Source: Oxyruncus cristatus
Taxonomy: Eukaryota; Chordata; Aves; Passeriformes; Cotingidae
DNA length: 64,000 nucleotides
Reading direction: 5' to 3'
Assembly: GCA_013399855.1 (NCBI GenBank)
Contig: VXAY01002210.1
Location: 713,110-777,109 of the forward strand
The notes under the pieces were generated by a model. The model saw only the letters and a program-made list of their open reading frames with translations, had not been told where the DNA came from and did no database searches. Shown one piece after another: positions 1 to 11,665 of this stretch (the stretch's first letter is position 1; each line of letters opens with the position of its first letter). The translations under genes and the position numbers were made by a program.

Positions 1-2203
1 TCCTCTCAATAACATATAACTGAATAATAAACCAATTAATGGTGACCTGTCTGAAACAAGATTTGCAGAGACATGTCTCAAGACATCAAACACACAGGTG
101 AGTCCAGGAATAAACAAGTAAGAATATTTTAGGGGAAAAAAAATTATTTAGGGAAAAAAAATGGTGCAGATTATATATCTTGAAGTAACTAGTTTGCAAA
201 GTGGACATGGAGGGTGTCCAGTTTTACTGTTCCTCCTCTCGCCACGCAGACCCAGGAGCCTGGAGCAGTGAAACCACAGAACAGATGCTCGTCCCCAGGG
301 CAACCTGCAAGGAAGTGATGCCCTGTTGGAAACTCAGGCAGGAAAAATATGGAAGTCATCCGGTGTGAGGTTTTACTTGGAGAAGACAGAAAAGCATTGA
401 AAGCCTCTGCTTATCTCACGCAGGCCACTAAATGGGCGATACTGGAGGAGCTGAACCATTCTGGGAAGAGCTCAGCAGGGTAGCAGCAGGTATTGATCAC
501 ACTAAACTGTGTCTCCTGACGAGCCTATTTGGTGCCAAGTCAATCATGAAGGAGTTTATGAAGCTGTCTGCTCCACTTAGGCTGCCCAGAACAGTCCTGC
601 AGGGCTTCTCTGAAAGAAATGAAAGAGCAGCACCTCATGAATCTTCCTGGCAGAGAAGAATTAAATGGAGTTCTGGATTTACTGTGGGAATTCTACCGAA
701 ACTGCTGAAAGCCTGGAAGAATCCAGCCAGGAAGGGTAGCCTAACTCAATCCACCCATGGACTGGGGAAATAATCTGTCCTCCTCGTGAAGAGGATCTGC
801 CCAACCCTCCTTTCTCAGCTGGTTGTCTGTAAGATTAAAATCAGATATTTGTGGGAGTGTCTGAGTGTCAAATGCTACCGAGACTGGTGGTTTCCTCCCC
901 CAGGGGGCTTCCTGACCTGATGTCCTGCAGCCAAACAGTATCACAGTGAGCTCCTCACCTGCTGGGGAAAGATTTAAGGAAGTTAAGTGCCACTCTCCTT
1001 CATTTATACAGTGATTGTCAGTCTCTTTGAGATGAAGGCACTATTTTATTATCAGGATTCGTCCATTTTAACTAAATCCAATCGCAATAACAATGGTCTC
1101 TCCCCCCAAAAAAGCCCATCCCCAAACAAAATAAACCAAACCAAACCAAAAACCTCACCTGGGTTTTATTTTGGGAGCAGGTGTTTGCCTTCTTTCCTAT
1201 GTCCAAGTATTTAATTTCTTCTTCTTTCCTTCATCATCTCCCTCCAAGTTTATTTTTTTTTAATATTCCAGAGCAGGAAGAGCCAAATGGCCTCACTGTA
1301 ACTGAGTAATTCCTTGGCTGTTGTTATTCCGACTTCACAGAGAAAGGTCCAAAAGTCCTTGTGGATGTTTCTTGGCCATAAAACCATAATGGAAGTCCCA
1401 AAGGTTGAAAGGAATTGGATGTGAAGAGGTGGGGATCTTTAACTCTTATCATTTGATCTGAATATATAGAAATGATAATCCCATTAATATTCCCTAACAG
1501 TGAAAAGAACCTGGGGACAGAGGTCTCAACAACATCCCCCTAAAATCTTGCATGGTGGCCAAGTTTTGTGGCAGCTCCTTTGCAAGTTGGTGAATGTTGT
1601 CTGATTGATTTTCCCACCTCAAGAAAACATGGTAGCACTGAAATTCAGAGATTAATTCCCAAATAAAAGATGGATAATAATCCTTTTGCCTGCCTTCTGA
1701 GATCCTTTCCCACTTGCATGAGAGTGGCCGTTCAAACAGGTATCTTCCAAGTCCCATCCTTCCTACATCAGGTGTGGCCAGGTTTGGAAACAAATATGCA
1801 CACAATGCATAAATTTCATCAATTGTTTTTAATTTCATGACTGTGGGGTGTCCCTCAGGTGGGCTCAACATCATATGTCAAGATAAAGAGCTGCTACGTC
1901 CCTTCCTTTCCACATCACCAGCACTAACACTTCTTCCCCTTCCCTTCTTCAACCAACGTCTCCTTCCCCTTTTCCCATCAGAATCTCCCTCTTCCTCACA
2001 TGGAAATGAAGTTAATATAAAAATCAGTGTCTGTTTTAAGCTGGCTGTGTGTGATGTGATCATCTGCTTTTACGCCTCTCCTGGCAGCTCCGGCAGCTCC
2101 TTGACTACTTTTCTTTGCTCTCCCTTCAGATGGAACAGAGCGAGTCATTTGCATTTTCATGATGAGCAGCTTCCACGGTCTGTGAATCTTTACAGGGTGC
2201 AAT
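1..2203. other. Unique sequence, no gene recognised
   Basis: No repeat family or exon could be recognised here. There is a C/A-rich low-complexity stretch (AAACC-type units) around 1110-1155 and a short T run near 1251-1262. A minus-strand open frame of 126 residues at 1494-1874 has no recognisable domain, and I see no splice-site or promoter context that would make it an exon. The segment 1880-2000 is pyrimidine-rich on the + strand. Confidence 0.5.
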
Positions 2204-2244
2204 AATGATCTTAAGGGTCTTTTCCAACCTAAATGATTCTATAA
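2204..2244 (+). mobile_element. CR1: CR1 3' tip (about 40 bp)
   Basis: Only the last bases of a CR1 retrotransposon are present: an 'aatgatctta' block, 'tcttttccaacct' and the terminal 'aatgattctat'. This spelling (AACCTAAATGATTCTAT) belongs to the CR1 type whose tail reads 'aggtcttttccaacc', rather than the 'cccttccaacccaaacc' type common elsewhere in the window. It is an extreme 5' truncation. Confidence 0.7.
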
Positions 2245-2992
2245 TTATTCATGTCCTACCTGCTTTCCGCATCTCTCTTTCCCTTCTCTTCTTCTCAGTC
2301 TATTCTTCCTGCCCCTGAAGGCACAAAAAACATCATAAGGTTTATACTGTATCCACCAAGGCTGATAAGATTTACTTTATGACTTCTGGTCTTGCAAAAT
2401 GGTCTCCAAGTTGCAATTAAACCCTATAAATTCACAGGATCGCTTGAAAAAACTGAGGGAAGTGGGAGATGCTGGAAATTATTTCAGTTGACAGGGGAAA
2501 CAATTGACAAATGGCTTTTTGCTCTTGCTTTATTGCAGATAATTATAAGGAATGGGATCTACAGAACTGGCTTTAAACATGATAATGGTGTGACAATTCA
2601 TCTACAGGACTTGCCTTGCAAGTGTAATCAGAGAGGGGTCTCACCTCAGTGATTTTGGCTGTTCCATCCCTGAGCTATTGCTCTGCCAACCAAGCAGCAA
2701 GAGCTCATCTGGTTTTTATTTGGTAAATATTAAACTAAACTGATCAGATATTTTATTTTCCCCATCAAAGACTTGCAAACTCTCAAGACATGGGAAACCT
2801 CAACTGGCCTGTATTGTCTTCAGATGCTGTTTGTGTGTCAGAAGTACATCCCTCCCTGTCAACAGGAAGGTCCCTCTCTCAGACACCCAAACGTTCCTGG
2901 TGGTACAACGTGGACAAAGCAGCGTGGGCTGACAGGGGGGTCAACACCCCTTCCTGAGGGACAGGCCAGATAATTCTTCTTTCATAAATATG
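2245..2992. other. Unique sequence, no gene recognised
   Basis: AT-rich at 2660-2770, otherwise mixed composition. Short open frames here (for example 2392-2652 +) show no domain and no neighbouring exon-like signal. Confidence 0.5.
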
Positions 2993-3077
2993 GGATGAGA
3001 TGAGATTGAGATGAGATGAGATGAGATGAGATGAGATGAGATGAGATGAGATGAGATGAGATGAGATGAGATGAGAT
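2993..3077. repeat. (GATGA)n pentanucleotide microsatellite
   Basis: About 17 tandem copies of GATGA (ATGAG in another phase). There is one interruption near 3005 where the unit reads ATTGAG, and the right edge degenerates into GATTAG. The reverse strand would translate as a Ser-His-Leu-Ile repeat, which is an artefact of the 5-bp unit and not a gene. Confidence 0.97.
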
Positions 3078-3330
3078 TAGAAAAAATTTAGCAGGGGTCA
3101 AGGAGTGCAAAATGCTGAAGATGTGCAGGGTCTGCTGGGGGATAGGACTTGCTTTTCTGCAAAGCAGCGACTTCTGTTGAGTTTGAAGGTCCACAGGAGC
3201 TACTTGAGAGAGCCTTTAGCTGGCAGCTCTGGCTGCCAGCCCAACATGACTTGTGCTTCCACAAGCAGAAGATTTATGGATCTCTCCAGGGAGAGTGCTC
3301 AGTTTCCCAGACAAATGATGTGTCCTTATT

Positions 3331-3479
3331 GGTTGTGGCTGTCCCATCCTGGGAAGTGTCCAAGGCCAGGTTGGAGCAACCTGTTCCAGTGGAAGGTGTC
3401 CCTGCCCCTGGCAGGGGGTGGGAACTGGATGATCTTTAAGGTCCCTTCCAACCCAAACCATTCCATGATTCCATGATTC
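3331..3479 (+). mobile_element. CR1: CR1 3' end, 5'-truncated
   Basis: Runs from 'gttgtggctgtcccatcc' through 'aagtgtccaaggccagg', 'ggtgtccctgcccctggc' and 'cccttccaacccaaacc' to two copies of the ATTCCATG tail unit. The sequence just 5' (3085-3330) is not clearly CR1, so I start the element at the first unambiguous block. Confidence 0.9.
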
Positions 3480-4881
3480 ACATACCCACTGCCTCTAGTA
3501 TGGACTCTTGAGGCAGATCAACCTTTTCCATGGCTGGGCTTCCTCAGCAAGGCAACTATTTACTCCTGTCCAAATTTAAAATTCCTGGGAAAAAAGGAGA
3601 ACAAACAAGGGTACCCAAAGGTGTGGTCTGGCGTCTTGATCACCACACTGCAGGTTTTCCCTCTAGATCTCCACAAAAATACATTCCATATCCTTCCCTA
3701 AGATAATTTTAATCCAGGGACAAGAAGTCCAAAAGTCTGATTCATTATGGAAAAACATACCTTGGTTTGAGAGTGATTATTTCTCTGGTTTTATTTTCTC
3801 CGTGGAGGAGACCTGCATGCACTGACTAAGCTTCTGTATGATGGAATTTTTACAGGATCACATCCTTGAAGGTCCAGTGGTTCACGTGAATCTGGACTTT
3901 GCTGATACATCGAGCTGCAAAAACACAACTTCCTGCATCCAGGTCATTCCTGCCCTTTGGAATTTGGAATTGAAAAGGTTGGCTTTCCGATATAAAATGC
4001 TGACCATCCTGTTGAGCATAAACAGGAACTTACTGAGAAGGGGATAAGAAAATAACTGTAACCACACACCAAGAACAAATCGACAGACAAAGAAAAAAAA
4101 ACAAGAAAGGGAAGTTTTGGGTTCTTTTTTTTTCCTCTGTAGACTGTTACAAGCAGTTCCCTTTTTCACATTTCTCTGACTAGTTTTGAGCAGCAGAGAC
4201 TGAAAGGAGACGTAGGTTGATTCCGGAGTAGGATTAGCATAGTGAATCAATTATTGAGGAATCTTTTATAATGGCAGTGAGTGCTTTTTTTCCATCTTTA
4301 GATTTCAAAAGTGCTCAATGCACGTAAGAAAAAACAGCATTTTAAGAAGCTCACGACGGGATTTTCAGCTGTGCTGCCCTGGATCTATCACTTGATCTTG
4401 CAGTTCACATCCCTGTTGCACATCTCCATCAAATCCTCGAATAACTTCTGGCAATAAGGGCATATTTTTTTTCTCTTTTACTCTGTGATTCACTTTTTAC
4501 TCCCAAAAACGAGCACCAGGGAGCCACATTTCTTCTGGTTCTTAACGGGTTTTAACCACACTTCAAAATCAGGTCAGGCACAGCCGTCCTCTTATCATTC
4601 CCTGGCTCCAGAATAATTGCGTCTTATACTTCAATCTGTGTTAAACAGCATATCACAGATGAACTTGGAAATGTAAAACAGCGTGGCCTTCTACTACAGC
4701 AATTTTTCTTTCAGCATCGATGGCAAGGGGCCTTCAAGATGCTAAAGTGGCAAGAAGATCCAATATAGTGCTTAATAATAAACAATTGAAATGGAGAATT
4801 ACTCCTTTCTCACATCATTCCACCTCGACACCACACAGACGCATGAATTAGGTGGATAATGTCTAAAACCTAAACTAAAAA
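3480..4881. other. Unique sequence, no gene recognised
   Basis: Contains short A and T homopolymer runs near 4088-4130 and generally low CpG. Open frames on both strands at 3838-4250 overlap each other, lack domains and are probably chance. Confidence 0.5.
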
Positions 4882-5125
4882 GGACAGATTTAGATGAGAT
4901 ATCCAGAAGAAATTCTTCCCTGTGAGGGTGGTGAGGGGCTGGAATGGATTTCCCAGAGAAGCTGTGGCTGCCCCATCCCTAGAAGTGTTCAAGGCCAGGT
5001 TGGACAAGGCTTGGAGTAACCTGGGCTAGTGGAAGGTGTCCCTGCCCATGGCAGGGGGTTGGACCTGGATGGTCTTCAAGGTCTCTTCCAACCCAAGCCT
5101 TTTTCAGATGATTCTATGATACGAT
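4882..5125 (+). mobile_element. CR1: CR1 3' end, 5'-truncated
   Basis: Starts in the segment encoding the ORF2 C-terminus ('gatatccagaagaaattctt'), continues through 'cagagaagctgtggctg' and 'ggtgtccctgcccatggcag', and ends in ATTCTATG plus the decayed copy ATACGATGG. Confidence 0.93.
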
Positions 5126-6369
5126 GGACAGAAGATCCATGTGAGCTCCAGGAACGAGTGTCTTCAGCAGGATGGCAATGGATTATCCAAATATCCTAGG
5201 AATACACTCGTCTGGCTGTAATGATGTCAATTAAACACTTCACAGAGAAATGATCAAATTGAAGAGGTTTACAAAATGTTCTTAACATAGTCTGTGATAG
5301 AGACACGAAGTTCTGCTTCACCCACTCCAGACCCAGGAGGACCATAAACTTGTTTATTTTTTCCAGGAAGTCCATCTTTTAGTGCTATTTTATGACAGTT
5401 TATCACCTTGCATATGTTCCTTGGCATTTCCTTCATGTGCTTCTGGATAAATCAATGTTCTTCCTGGCAATTTTCTTGGGAGTCTTTCACTCCGTTTCAC
5501 ATTATTTTCTCCTCTTGCACTTCCCTTTAAAGGAGCTTCCACCCATGGCAATCCTGTGTTTGCTACCCTTCATTCACCAAAGGAGCTCATATTTTGAGGG
5601 GAAAAAAGTATTCTACAGAAGCAGATTTCTCAGAGTTATCCTGTAAACGAATGGACACAATTAGCACTCATCACACAATGGGATTGTCTACTCAAACCCA
5701 TCTTGAATCATCTTCTTCTAGTATCAACAGCATCTCTTCATCAATTATAACATGTTCCCTGGCCATTTTAAAGCTCCTTTAGACCACAGAACATCTTATT
5801 TTCAAGAAAAATCAAGAAAAAAGCAGTGAGATACTGAGAAAGTAGAGCTGGGAGGTGGCCGAAACATTTCAGTGTCTGGACTTTGTAATCTGTAAAATTT
5901 TGTCTTTGGTACAATTCCAGACACCACCACCTCACATCACTGCAGATCATCCTTTCAGGAATACAAAAGTGCAAGAAATAGTTCTGCAATTGCATCAACC
6001 AGCTGTTGGCAGGAACATCCCAAATCCGCTCCAGTGAAGGCTTCCACTAATATCTGAAGGTATTTACTGCCAGCTCCAGTTTCAGACCCAGAGCAAAGGA
6101 AAGTCAAGAGGGTATTTGACACTGACAGGTGACTTCAGAAGTGGCCCCTCCTTCACATGGAGATGCGATGCAGATCCCACTGAAATCCATGGAGATCTTT
6201 CCACCCAGTTAATTACACTTTCTGGCAGACCCAGAGGTCTTTGTTACAGACAGAGTGTTCATACACCTGGGCTGGAGCCAGGGGTTCCTGGCTGAGGTTG
6301 CATTAAAACCTTTTCCAACGTGTTCCATACCTTTTGGACCCCCCAAAACCCAGGCTGTACTGGTGTTCT
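5126..6369. other. Unique sequence, no gene recognised
   Basis: AT-rich with no recognisable repeat. An 84-residue frame at 5392-5646 (+) is hydrophobic but has no initiation or splice context and no family resemblance. Confidence 0.5.
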
Positions 6370-6431
6370 GTCAAAGGTTGGACTAGATGGTCTTAGAGGT
6401 CTTTTCCACCTTTAATGATTCTGTAGTTCTA
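6370..6431 (+). mobile_element. CR1: CR1 3' tip
   Basis: Short tail of the 'gtcaaaggttggactagatg' / 'gaggtcttttcc' type, ending AATGATTCTGTAG. The upstream 70 bases may be decayed CR1 but cannot be placed by eye. Confidence 0.75.
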
Positions 6432-6664
6432 AGTGATTTCAACTCGTTCCTAAATCTGCTTAAGCTTCAAGCACACCTGATAACCCTCATCTACCTGGGT
6501 TTGCTTGACCAGGTGGTGTCTTCCAGGTTTTAGATCTCATCCAAAATGCAAAGCTCAATAGCCTCCCTCATATCTGATGTGAAGTTTGCTCTGAAAAGTT
6601 GTTGTACAAACCTTTCTCTGCTTAAAGGGGGCTTATAAGAAATGTAGTAACAATTTTTTGCAGG

Positions 6665-6956
6665 GCCTGGTGTGACAGGAGAAGAGGTAATGGTTTTAAA
6701 CTTAAAAAAAAAAATAAAATAGAGATTTAGATTATATATAAGGAATACATTTTTTAAAGTGAGGGTGTTGAAACACTGGCACAGGTTGCCCAGAGAGGTG
6801 GTAGATGTCCCATCCCTGGAAGTGTTCGAGGTCAGGTAGGACAGGGCTTGGAGCAACCTGACCTAGTTGAAGATGTCCCTGCTCATTGCAGGAGGGTTGG
6901 ACTACATGACCTTTAAAGGTCCTTTCCAATCCAAACCATTCTATGATTCCACGATG
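6665..6956 (+). mobile_element. CR1: CR1 3' end with expanded A-rich insertion
   Basis: Recognisable from 'ggtgtgacaggagaagagg' to the ATTCTATG ATTCCACG tail. Within the ORF2 C-terminal part, an A-rich stretch at about 6701-6720 (A11 then TAAAAT) and an AT-rich stretch after it replace the usual 'ctgaaagagggtagatttag' region. The copy is therefore locally decayed by A-tract expansion. Confidence 0.88.
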
Positions 6957-8228
6957 TCGTTGTAAAACAACCTTCCTCCCACAATGGTCTATTAGGATTT
7001 TCATACATATTAAAAATATTGATTTGCTGGTCTTAAAATATAAATTTCGGACACAGGCAAATAAATGATAAGAAACACCAAATAAACTTTGTCCCTTGGA
7101 AATCTCTCAGTGCTCTTGGGGCCTTGATGATTTCTAATTGGGGCCACTGGGATTTCTTGAGCTCAGTGTAGTTCCACCCTTCTCTTCAACTGGCCAGAGC
7201 CCCTATGAAGAGAAGGCAAAGAAAAAACAATCAACTGACAGAAGAATCTTTATTTGGGGTTGGCAGCAGTGACTTTGCTGAGGTTGGGTGTTTGCTGGCA
7301 CAGCCTCTGATCTAACCTGAGCAGCCATTTCCTTTGGCTCACCTTGGATTTTTGGCAACAGAAACACTCTCATATATTAAGTAGCAAGACTCTGTGCACC
7401 TATTTCCTTTTAAGTGTAAGACCAACTGAATGACCTTAATAGAAAACTGCCAACAAAAGCACAAAAGAAGAGAGAAAAAAAAAGTTATTTAATTGAATTA
7501 AGTCTAAATAATATGATCTTGAAGTTTTAACACACGCTTGCCTGTTGACATTGTCTCGCTGTTCCAACAAAAGAACAAAGTCCTTGTTCTGCTCTTCTGC
7601 AGAGCAGGCAAATTTATAATATACAGCAAAAGGAATCTGAAAGGCAAAGTCTTCACATAATATTTAATCCAATATTAGAAAGTGAACACCAAAGGTACTG
7701 CTGAAGTGTGCAAACCATCAGGTAACAGAACGTTTGGTTCCCACCAAGGTAGAGCAGCTGGCACACGTTCCTTATTTCATGTATTAGTGTCCTATGGCTA
7801 CGTTTTCTTGGTCTCAGCGCAGGTCTGACATATATTTTGCATTATCTTCCTTTTCAGACGAGGGAGAAGTAGTGGGAAGGTGACTTTGGTGCTTTTGAAG
7901 GCTGAGCACCACTCGGAATATTGAAACAGCACCAAAAGTTTGCTTTTTTCGGACAGAATGGTGTGTGTATATAATCTATGTATGTACACACATATATAGA
8001 TTATATATACATTACAACTTCAACTCTACTCTTCAACTCCACACATCTCGTCTTTCTACTGTTTTCCATGGGATCTGTGTCTCTCTTGCTTCTGTAAGAT
8101 CACAAACCTTTAGAGAGGGTGGGTGAGGGTTGGCCATTCACCACGTCTTCTGCCAGAGTTTGGTGAATAAAGGCAACAACTGGAAGGCAGATACAAAGTA
8201 GACAAAAGGATGTGATTTTAAAAAAAAA
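6957..8228. other. Unique sequence with one AT-rich hairpin
   Basis: No gene recognised. AT-rich, with T and A tracts near 7475-7490 and the inverted repeat listed separately at 7967-8010. Confidence 0.5.
7967..8010. repeat. AT-rich inverted repeat (possible cruciform)
   Basis: The left arm 7967-7985 (gtatataatctatgtatgt) is nearly the reverse complement of the right arm 7990-8010 (acatatatagattatatata then c). They differ by one substitution and a 2-bp TA indel, around a loop of about 4 nt. Confidence 0.7.
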
Positions 8229-8705
8229 GATCTTGCCGTGGTTTAACCCCAACCTTGGTCCCATGCAGCCCCTCACTTGTCCCTCTCAGCGTGATGGAGA
8301 AGAGAATCAGAGAGGTAAAAGTGTGGAAATCCCTGAGTTGAACTAAAGAACTTCTTCCTTCCTCCTTCTCCCAGATTTTACCACTGGGCACGGCATCATC
8401 TGGAGTGGAAGGGCATCATCTGATATGGAATAGCACCGTCTGGTATGGAATAACACCATCTGATATGGAATAACACCATCTGGTATGGAATATCCCTTTG
8501 GCCACTCGGGATCAACTGTCCCAGCTGTGCCCCCTCCCAGTTTCTTCTGCACCCTCAATCTTTTTGCTGGTTGGGTGGGGTGAGAACAGAAAGGCCTTGA
8601 TGCTGTGTGAGACCAACACTCTTTTCACCCCAAATCCAAAACACAGCCCTATAAAAGCTCCTATGGAGAAAAATTAACTCCATCCCTGCCCAAGCCAGTA
8701 GATCT
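8229..8705 (-). mobile_element. Solo ERV LTR with 5-bp target-site duplication
   Basis: The LTR body is 8234-8700 (467 bp) on the minus strand. In its own orientation it opens with the avian LTR block 'ggatggagttaattttt' and closes with 'ggttaaaccacggca'. The identical pentamer GATCT lies immediately outside both ends (8229-8233 and 8701-8705). A 5-bp duplication fits class III (ERVL-like) integration; the assignment to that class is inference. No internal retroviral genes adjoin, so this is a solo LTR left by LTR-LTR recombination. The first base pair reads TA instead of TG, probably a mutation. A 20-bp minisatellite sits inside (8391-8490). Confidence 0.85.
8391..8490. repeat. 20-bp minisatellite, 5 units, inside the LTR
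   Basis: Five exactly spaced 20-bp units with core 'caccatctgRtatggaataa', alternating G/A at the R position. The last unit runs into the normal LTR sequence 'tatccctttggcc'. The unit is therefore a local amplification of a single LTR motif. Confidence 0.93.
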
Positions 8706-9915
8706 GAAAAGCTCCTGCAAGGGATTTTTGTTGTATGAACCCTCAGAGAGGATTCCTGTTGCAGATCAATAAATAAGCAAGTTATAAATAATAACTTCTT
8801 AATAATAATAATAACAAATAATAAGTAAATAGACAGGCTCAGATATGGAACTAAAAATGGCTAGAAAATGGGAGAAAATGGAGTATGGATCATCTCTACC
8901 TTCTCTCTTCTTACTCTTTCCCAGACATTCATATTTGACTTATTTTGGAGGTGGGCTGTTACTGGGCTGAACCTGCTCCTCTGCTTCTCATGACTCCAAC
9001 CCAAGCTGATAGAAACCTGTGTAAATACTGGGCCCTGATGAGGCAGGTGAAACTTAATCCTGTTTTGATGATTAATCAAAATAGCAATAGTGGGGAACTG
9101 CTCTTTGTTAATACATGTATTTCCCCACGCTGTTGCTTTGGAGAGAAGGCAGCTGGAAATCAAATAATAAAAGTGAACATGAAGGGATTATTAACAATCC
9201 TTACTAGGACTTGGGGGAAATTAGCATACAAACAGATGGCACTCTGAAAAAGTGTTAAAAATACTTCAGAATAATTTGGTTGACAAAAAGAACTGATAAT
9301 AATGAAAAAGAAAGGAAAAAATGATGTGAGAGATGAACTAATTTTTTATAATCCCTCATGGATCTGCAGCACTCCCAACTTCTTCTTTCTGGTTTTTGCT
9401 CTGCTCTCTTTTTCACTTGAGATCTCAGACTCTACTAATAATGGGAAAAATTGCCAAAGTTTTATTAGACTGTTGGGATCTTGGTTATCAGAGCAGGGTC
9501 TTCTTACTTTCTGTCTGTAATTCCAGCCCTTAGTTTTCACCCTCTGTTTTTTTCTGTGATCACCTTTCCTTACTCGCCTTTAAATCACCTTTCCTTACTT
9601 GCCTGTTTTCTTGTACAGGGCTGGATGAGTCTGTAACAGCCTCTGCTAATAATTGTCTTTCAGGTTGAAACCAGTTCCGTCAGCTCCCGGGTGTGATGTC
9701 AAATTGCAAAAGGTAATCCCTGCTTTCTGCTGGAATCCTGGACTCCCTCATCTCCTACTGCCATTTTCACTGGATGAGAAACGGACGAATGAGGACAGAC
9801 ACCTTCACCCACTGAGGGTGTCCCAAGGATGGGCCCACAACAGGGACACCACCTGGCTGGAGGGAGATCCCCCTCTTATTGATCTTATAGTGGTATAGGA
9901 TCAGAAGGAAAAATC
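8706..9915. other. Unique sequence, no gene recognised
   Basis: Includes a TAA/ATA-rich low-complexity block at about 8780-8828. Overlapping opposite-strand open frames at 8861-9247 have no recognisable domains. The duplicated phrase 'caccttt ccttact' near 9560-9600 is a small local duplication. Confidence 0.5.
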
Positions 9916-10045
9916 AGAGAGTCATGGGATGGTTTGGGTTAGGAGAGGCCTTAAAGATCATCTCCTTCCAACCTCTTGCCATGGGCAGGGACACCTTCCA
10001 CAAGACCAGGTTGCTCAGAGCCCCCTCCAGCCTGGCTGGATTAAA
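9916..10045 (-). mobile_element. CR1: CR1 3' end, short
   Basis: Reverse-oriented tail beginning 'tcatgggatggtttgggtt', through 'gccatgggcagggacacc', truncated after 'cctccagcctggctgg'. The usual block encoding the ORF2 C-terminus is absent. Confidence 0.9.
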
Positions 10046-10297
10046 TAAAGAGAAATAAATCCCTGTTCTCACTGAGGTTATAACAGGATGAATCTCAAGG
10101 AGATGTGTTTGACCCGTTCCCTGGACAGCTCAGTCTTACCTGCATAAACTGGAGGAGGAATGAAGACCAGAGTCAAAACTCCTGCTAATTTACAAGAAAT
10201 ATCATGGCTTAGAAATTAGACCCAAATATGCAACACCTTGTGAGTGGTTGTGCACTGGGTTGCCTCAGTCAGGTGTGATCCTTTAGTTTTATGTGAA

Positions 10298-10549
10298 GCT
10301 GAAAGGGGGTAGAATTAAGTTTGATATGAGGAAAAAATTCTTTCCCATGAGAGTGGAGAGGTATTTGAAGAAGTTTTCCAGAGAAGCTGTGGCTGCCCCA
10401 TCCATGGAAGTGTCCAAAGCCAGGTTGGATGGGGCTTTGAACACCATGGTTTAGTGGAAGGCAACCATGCCCATGGCAGCGGAGTTGGAAATAAGACAGT
10501 TTTGAAGTTCCCTTCCAACCCAAACCATTCTATGATTATATGATAATTC
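10298..10549 (+). mobile_element. CR1: CR1 3' end, 5'-truncated
   Basis: Runs from 'gggggtagaattaagtttg' through 'agagaagctgtggctgcc' to 'cccaaaccattctatgatt'. Private changes such as 'gaacaccatggtttagtgg' in place of 'gagcaacctggtctagtgg' suggest moderate age. Confidence 0.93.
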
Positions 10550-11399
10550 TCCCTCTTGCTGGATGCTGCTGAACTCACTTTCCTTCCGTGTAACCTTCAT
10601 TTTATTTCTCTTCCTCCCCGTGTTTTCTGGCTGAGATCACCTCCCTGACCTTCTAATACTCCCAGCCCAAGAGCAGAAGATGAACATGCACCTTTCTGCA
10701 TCTATTTGTGCACATCTTTCCCATCACCAGGTGTCCGAGACAATTACTTTCCTGGGCAAACAATGTCCACCTTTAATCAATCTCCACCAAATTAATTTCT
10801 ACAAGTGTTGCATTATTGCCAAGGAGGGAGATGAACAGAGAGAACGAAGACAGACAGAAAATCCCAGGACACCACTGCCTTGCTCCAAGAGGGAACATAA
10901 TTAATTGTAGTGCTTTAATTTCTGCCCCTTCTGCTGCTCCTGTGTCAAATCCCATGTGCCTTAACTGGCTGCTTAATTAGTTCTATGGGAGCAAACAGAG
11001 GCACCATGATTGTTAAAGGTATAAAATTGCAACAGCAGAATGCTGCTGCCCTGGGCCAGCTGACAATTACCTGCTGGATTTAAGCAGATCTGTCCAGAAT
11101 ACAGAGATCTGAGGAGAATAAACACCACGGGGGCCAGGACTTGCTTGTTCCTTTGGGTTCCTGCCATCACTCCTTAATCATGACCTGATGTAATCTCAGA
11201 ACTTTCCCATCTCTGACCTGTCACTGATTTAACTGTTTCCTAAATCCATGTGGACTGGGTGGGTTGGAGGGAGCACGGCCAGTATGTGGCTATAGGAATA
11301 TTTGCATGTGTCTTTATTACGCTCAAGGGTTGATGGATTCACCCAAAGTTCCCTTTGGATCCTCTTCAGTTTGCAGCACACACGACAAAGCACCCCAGT
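10550..11399. other. Unique AT-rich sequence, no gene recognised
   Basis: Repeat-free and AT-rich, with TAAT-type motifs at 10790-10800 and 10905-10980. It could be conserved noncoding DNA, but nothing can be proved without alignment. No open frame resembles a known family. Confidence 0.45.
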
Positions 11400-11665
11400 G
11401 ACAGGGCAAGGGGGGATGGCTTTAAGGTGAAGGAGGGTAGATTTAAATCAGATATTGGGAAGAAATTCTTCCCTGTGAGGATGGGGAGGGGCTGGTATAG
11501 AATTCCCGGTGGCTGCTCCATCCCTGGAAGTGTCCAAGGCCAGGCTGGATGAGGCTTGGAGCAACCTGGTCTAGTGGAAGGTGTCCCTGCCCATGGCAGG
11601 GGGTTGGAATGAGATGATCTTGAAGGTTCCTCCCAACCCAAATCATTCTGTGGTTCTATAATTTG
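11400..11665 (+). mobile_element. CR1: CR1 3' end, 5'-truncated
   Basis: Begins 'gacagggcaaggggggatgg', passes 'gggaagaaattcttccctg', and ends in 'aatcattctgtggttctat'. It has a deletion where 'cacaggttgcccagagaagctgtgg' normally lies, replaced here by 'agaattcccggtgg'. Confidence 0.93.

Noticed and set aside
1494..1874. 126-residue minus-strand frame without repeats
   Set aside because: No recognised domain, no splice or promoter context and overlapping + strand frame. I cannot exclude an exon, but the sequence gives no positive support.
2982..3194. Ser-His-Leu-Ile repeat protein on the minus strand
   Set aside because: Product of the (GATGA)n microsatellite.
8391..8490. Possible CRISPR-like array of 20-bp units
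   Set aside because: Units are contiguous without spacers, sit inside a eukaryotic LTR and match a single LTR motif.
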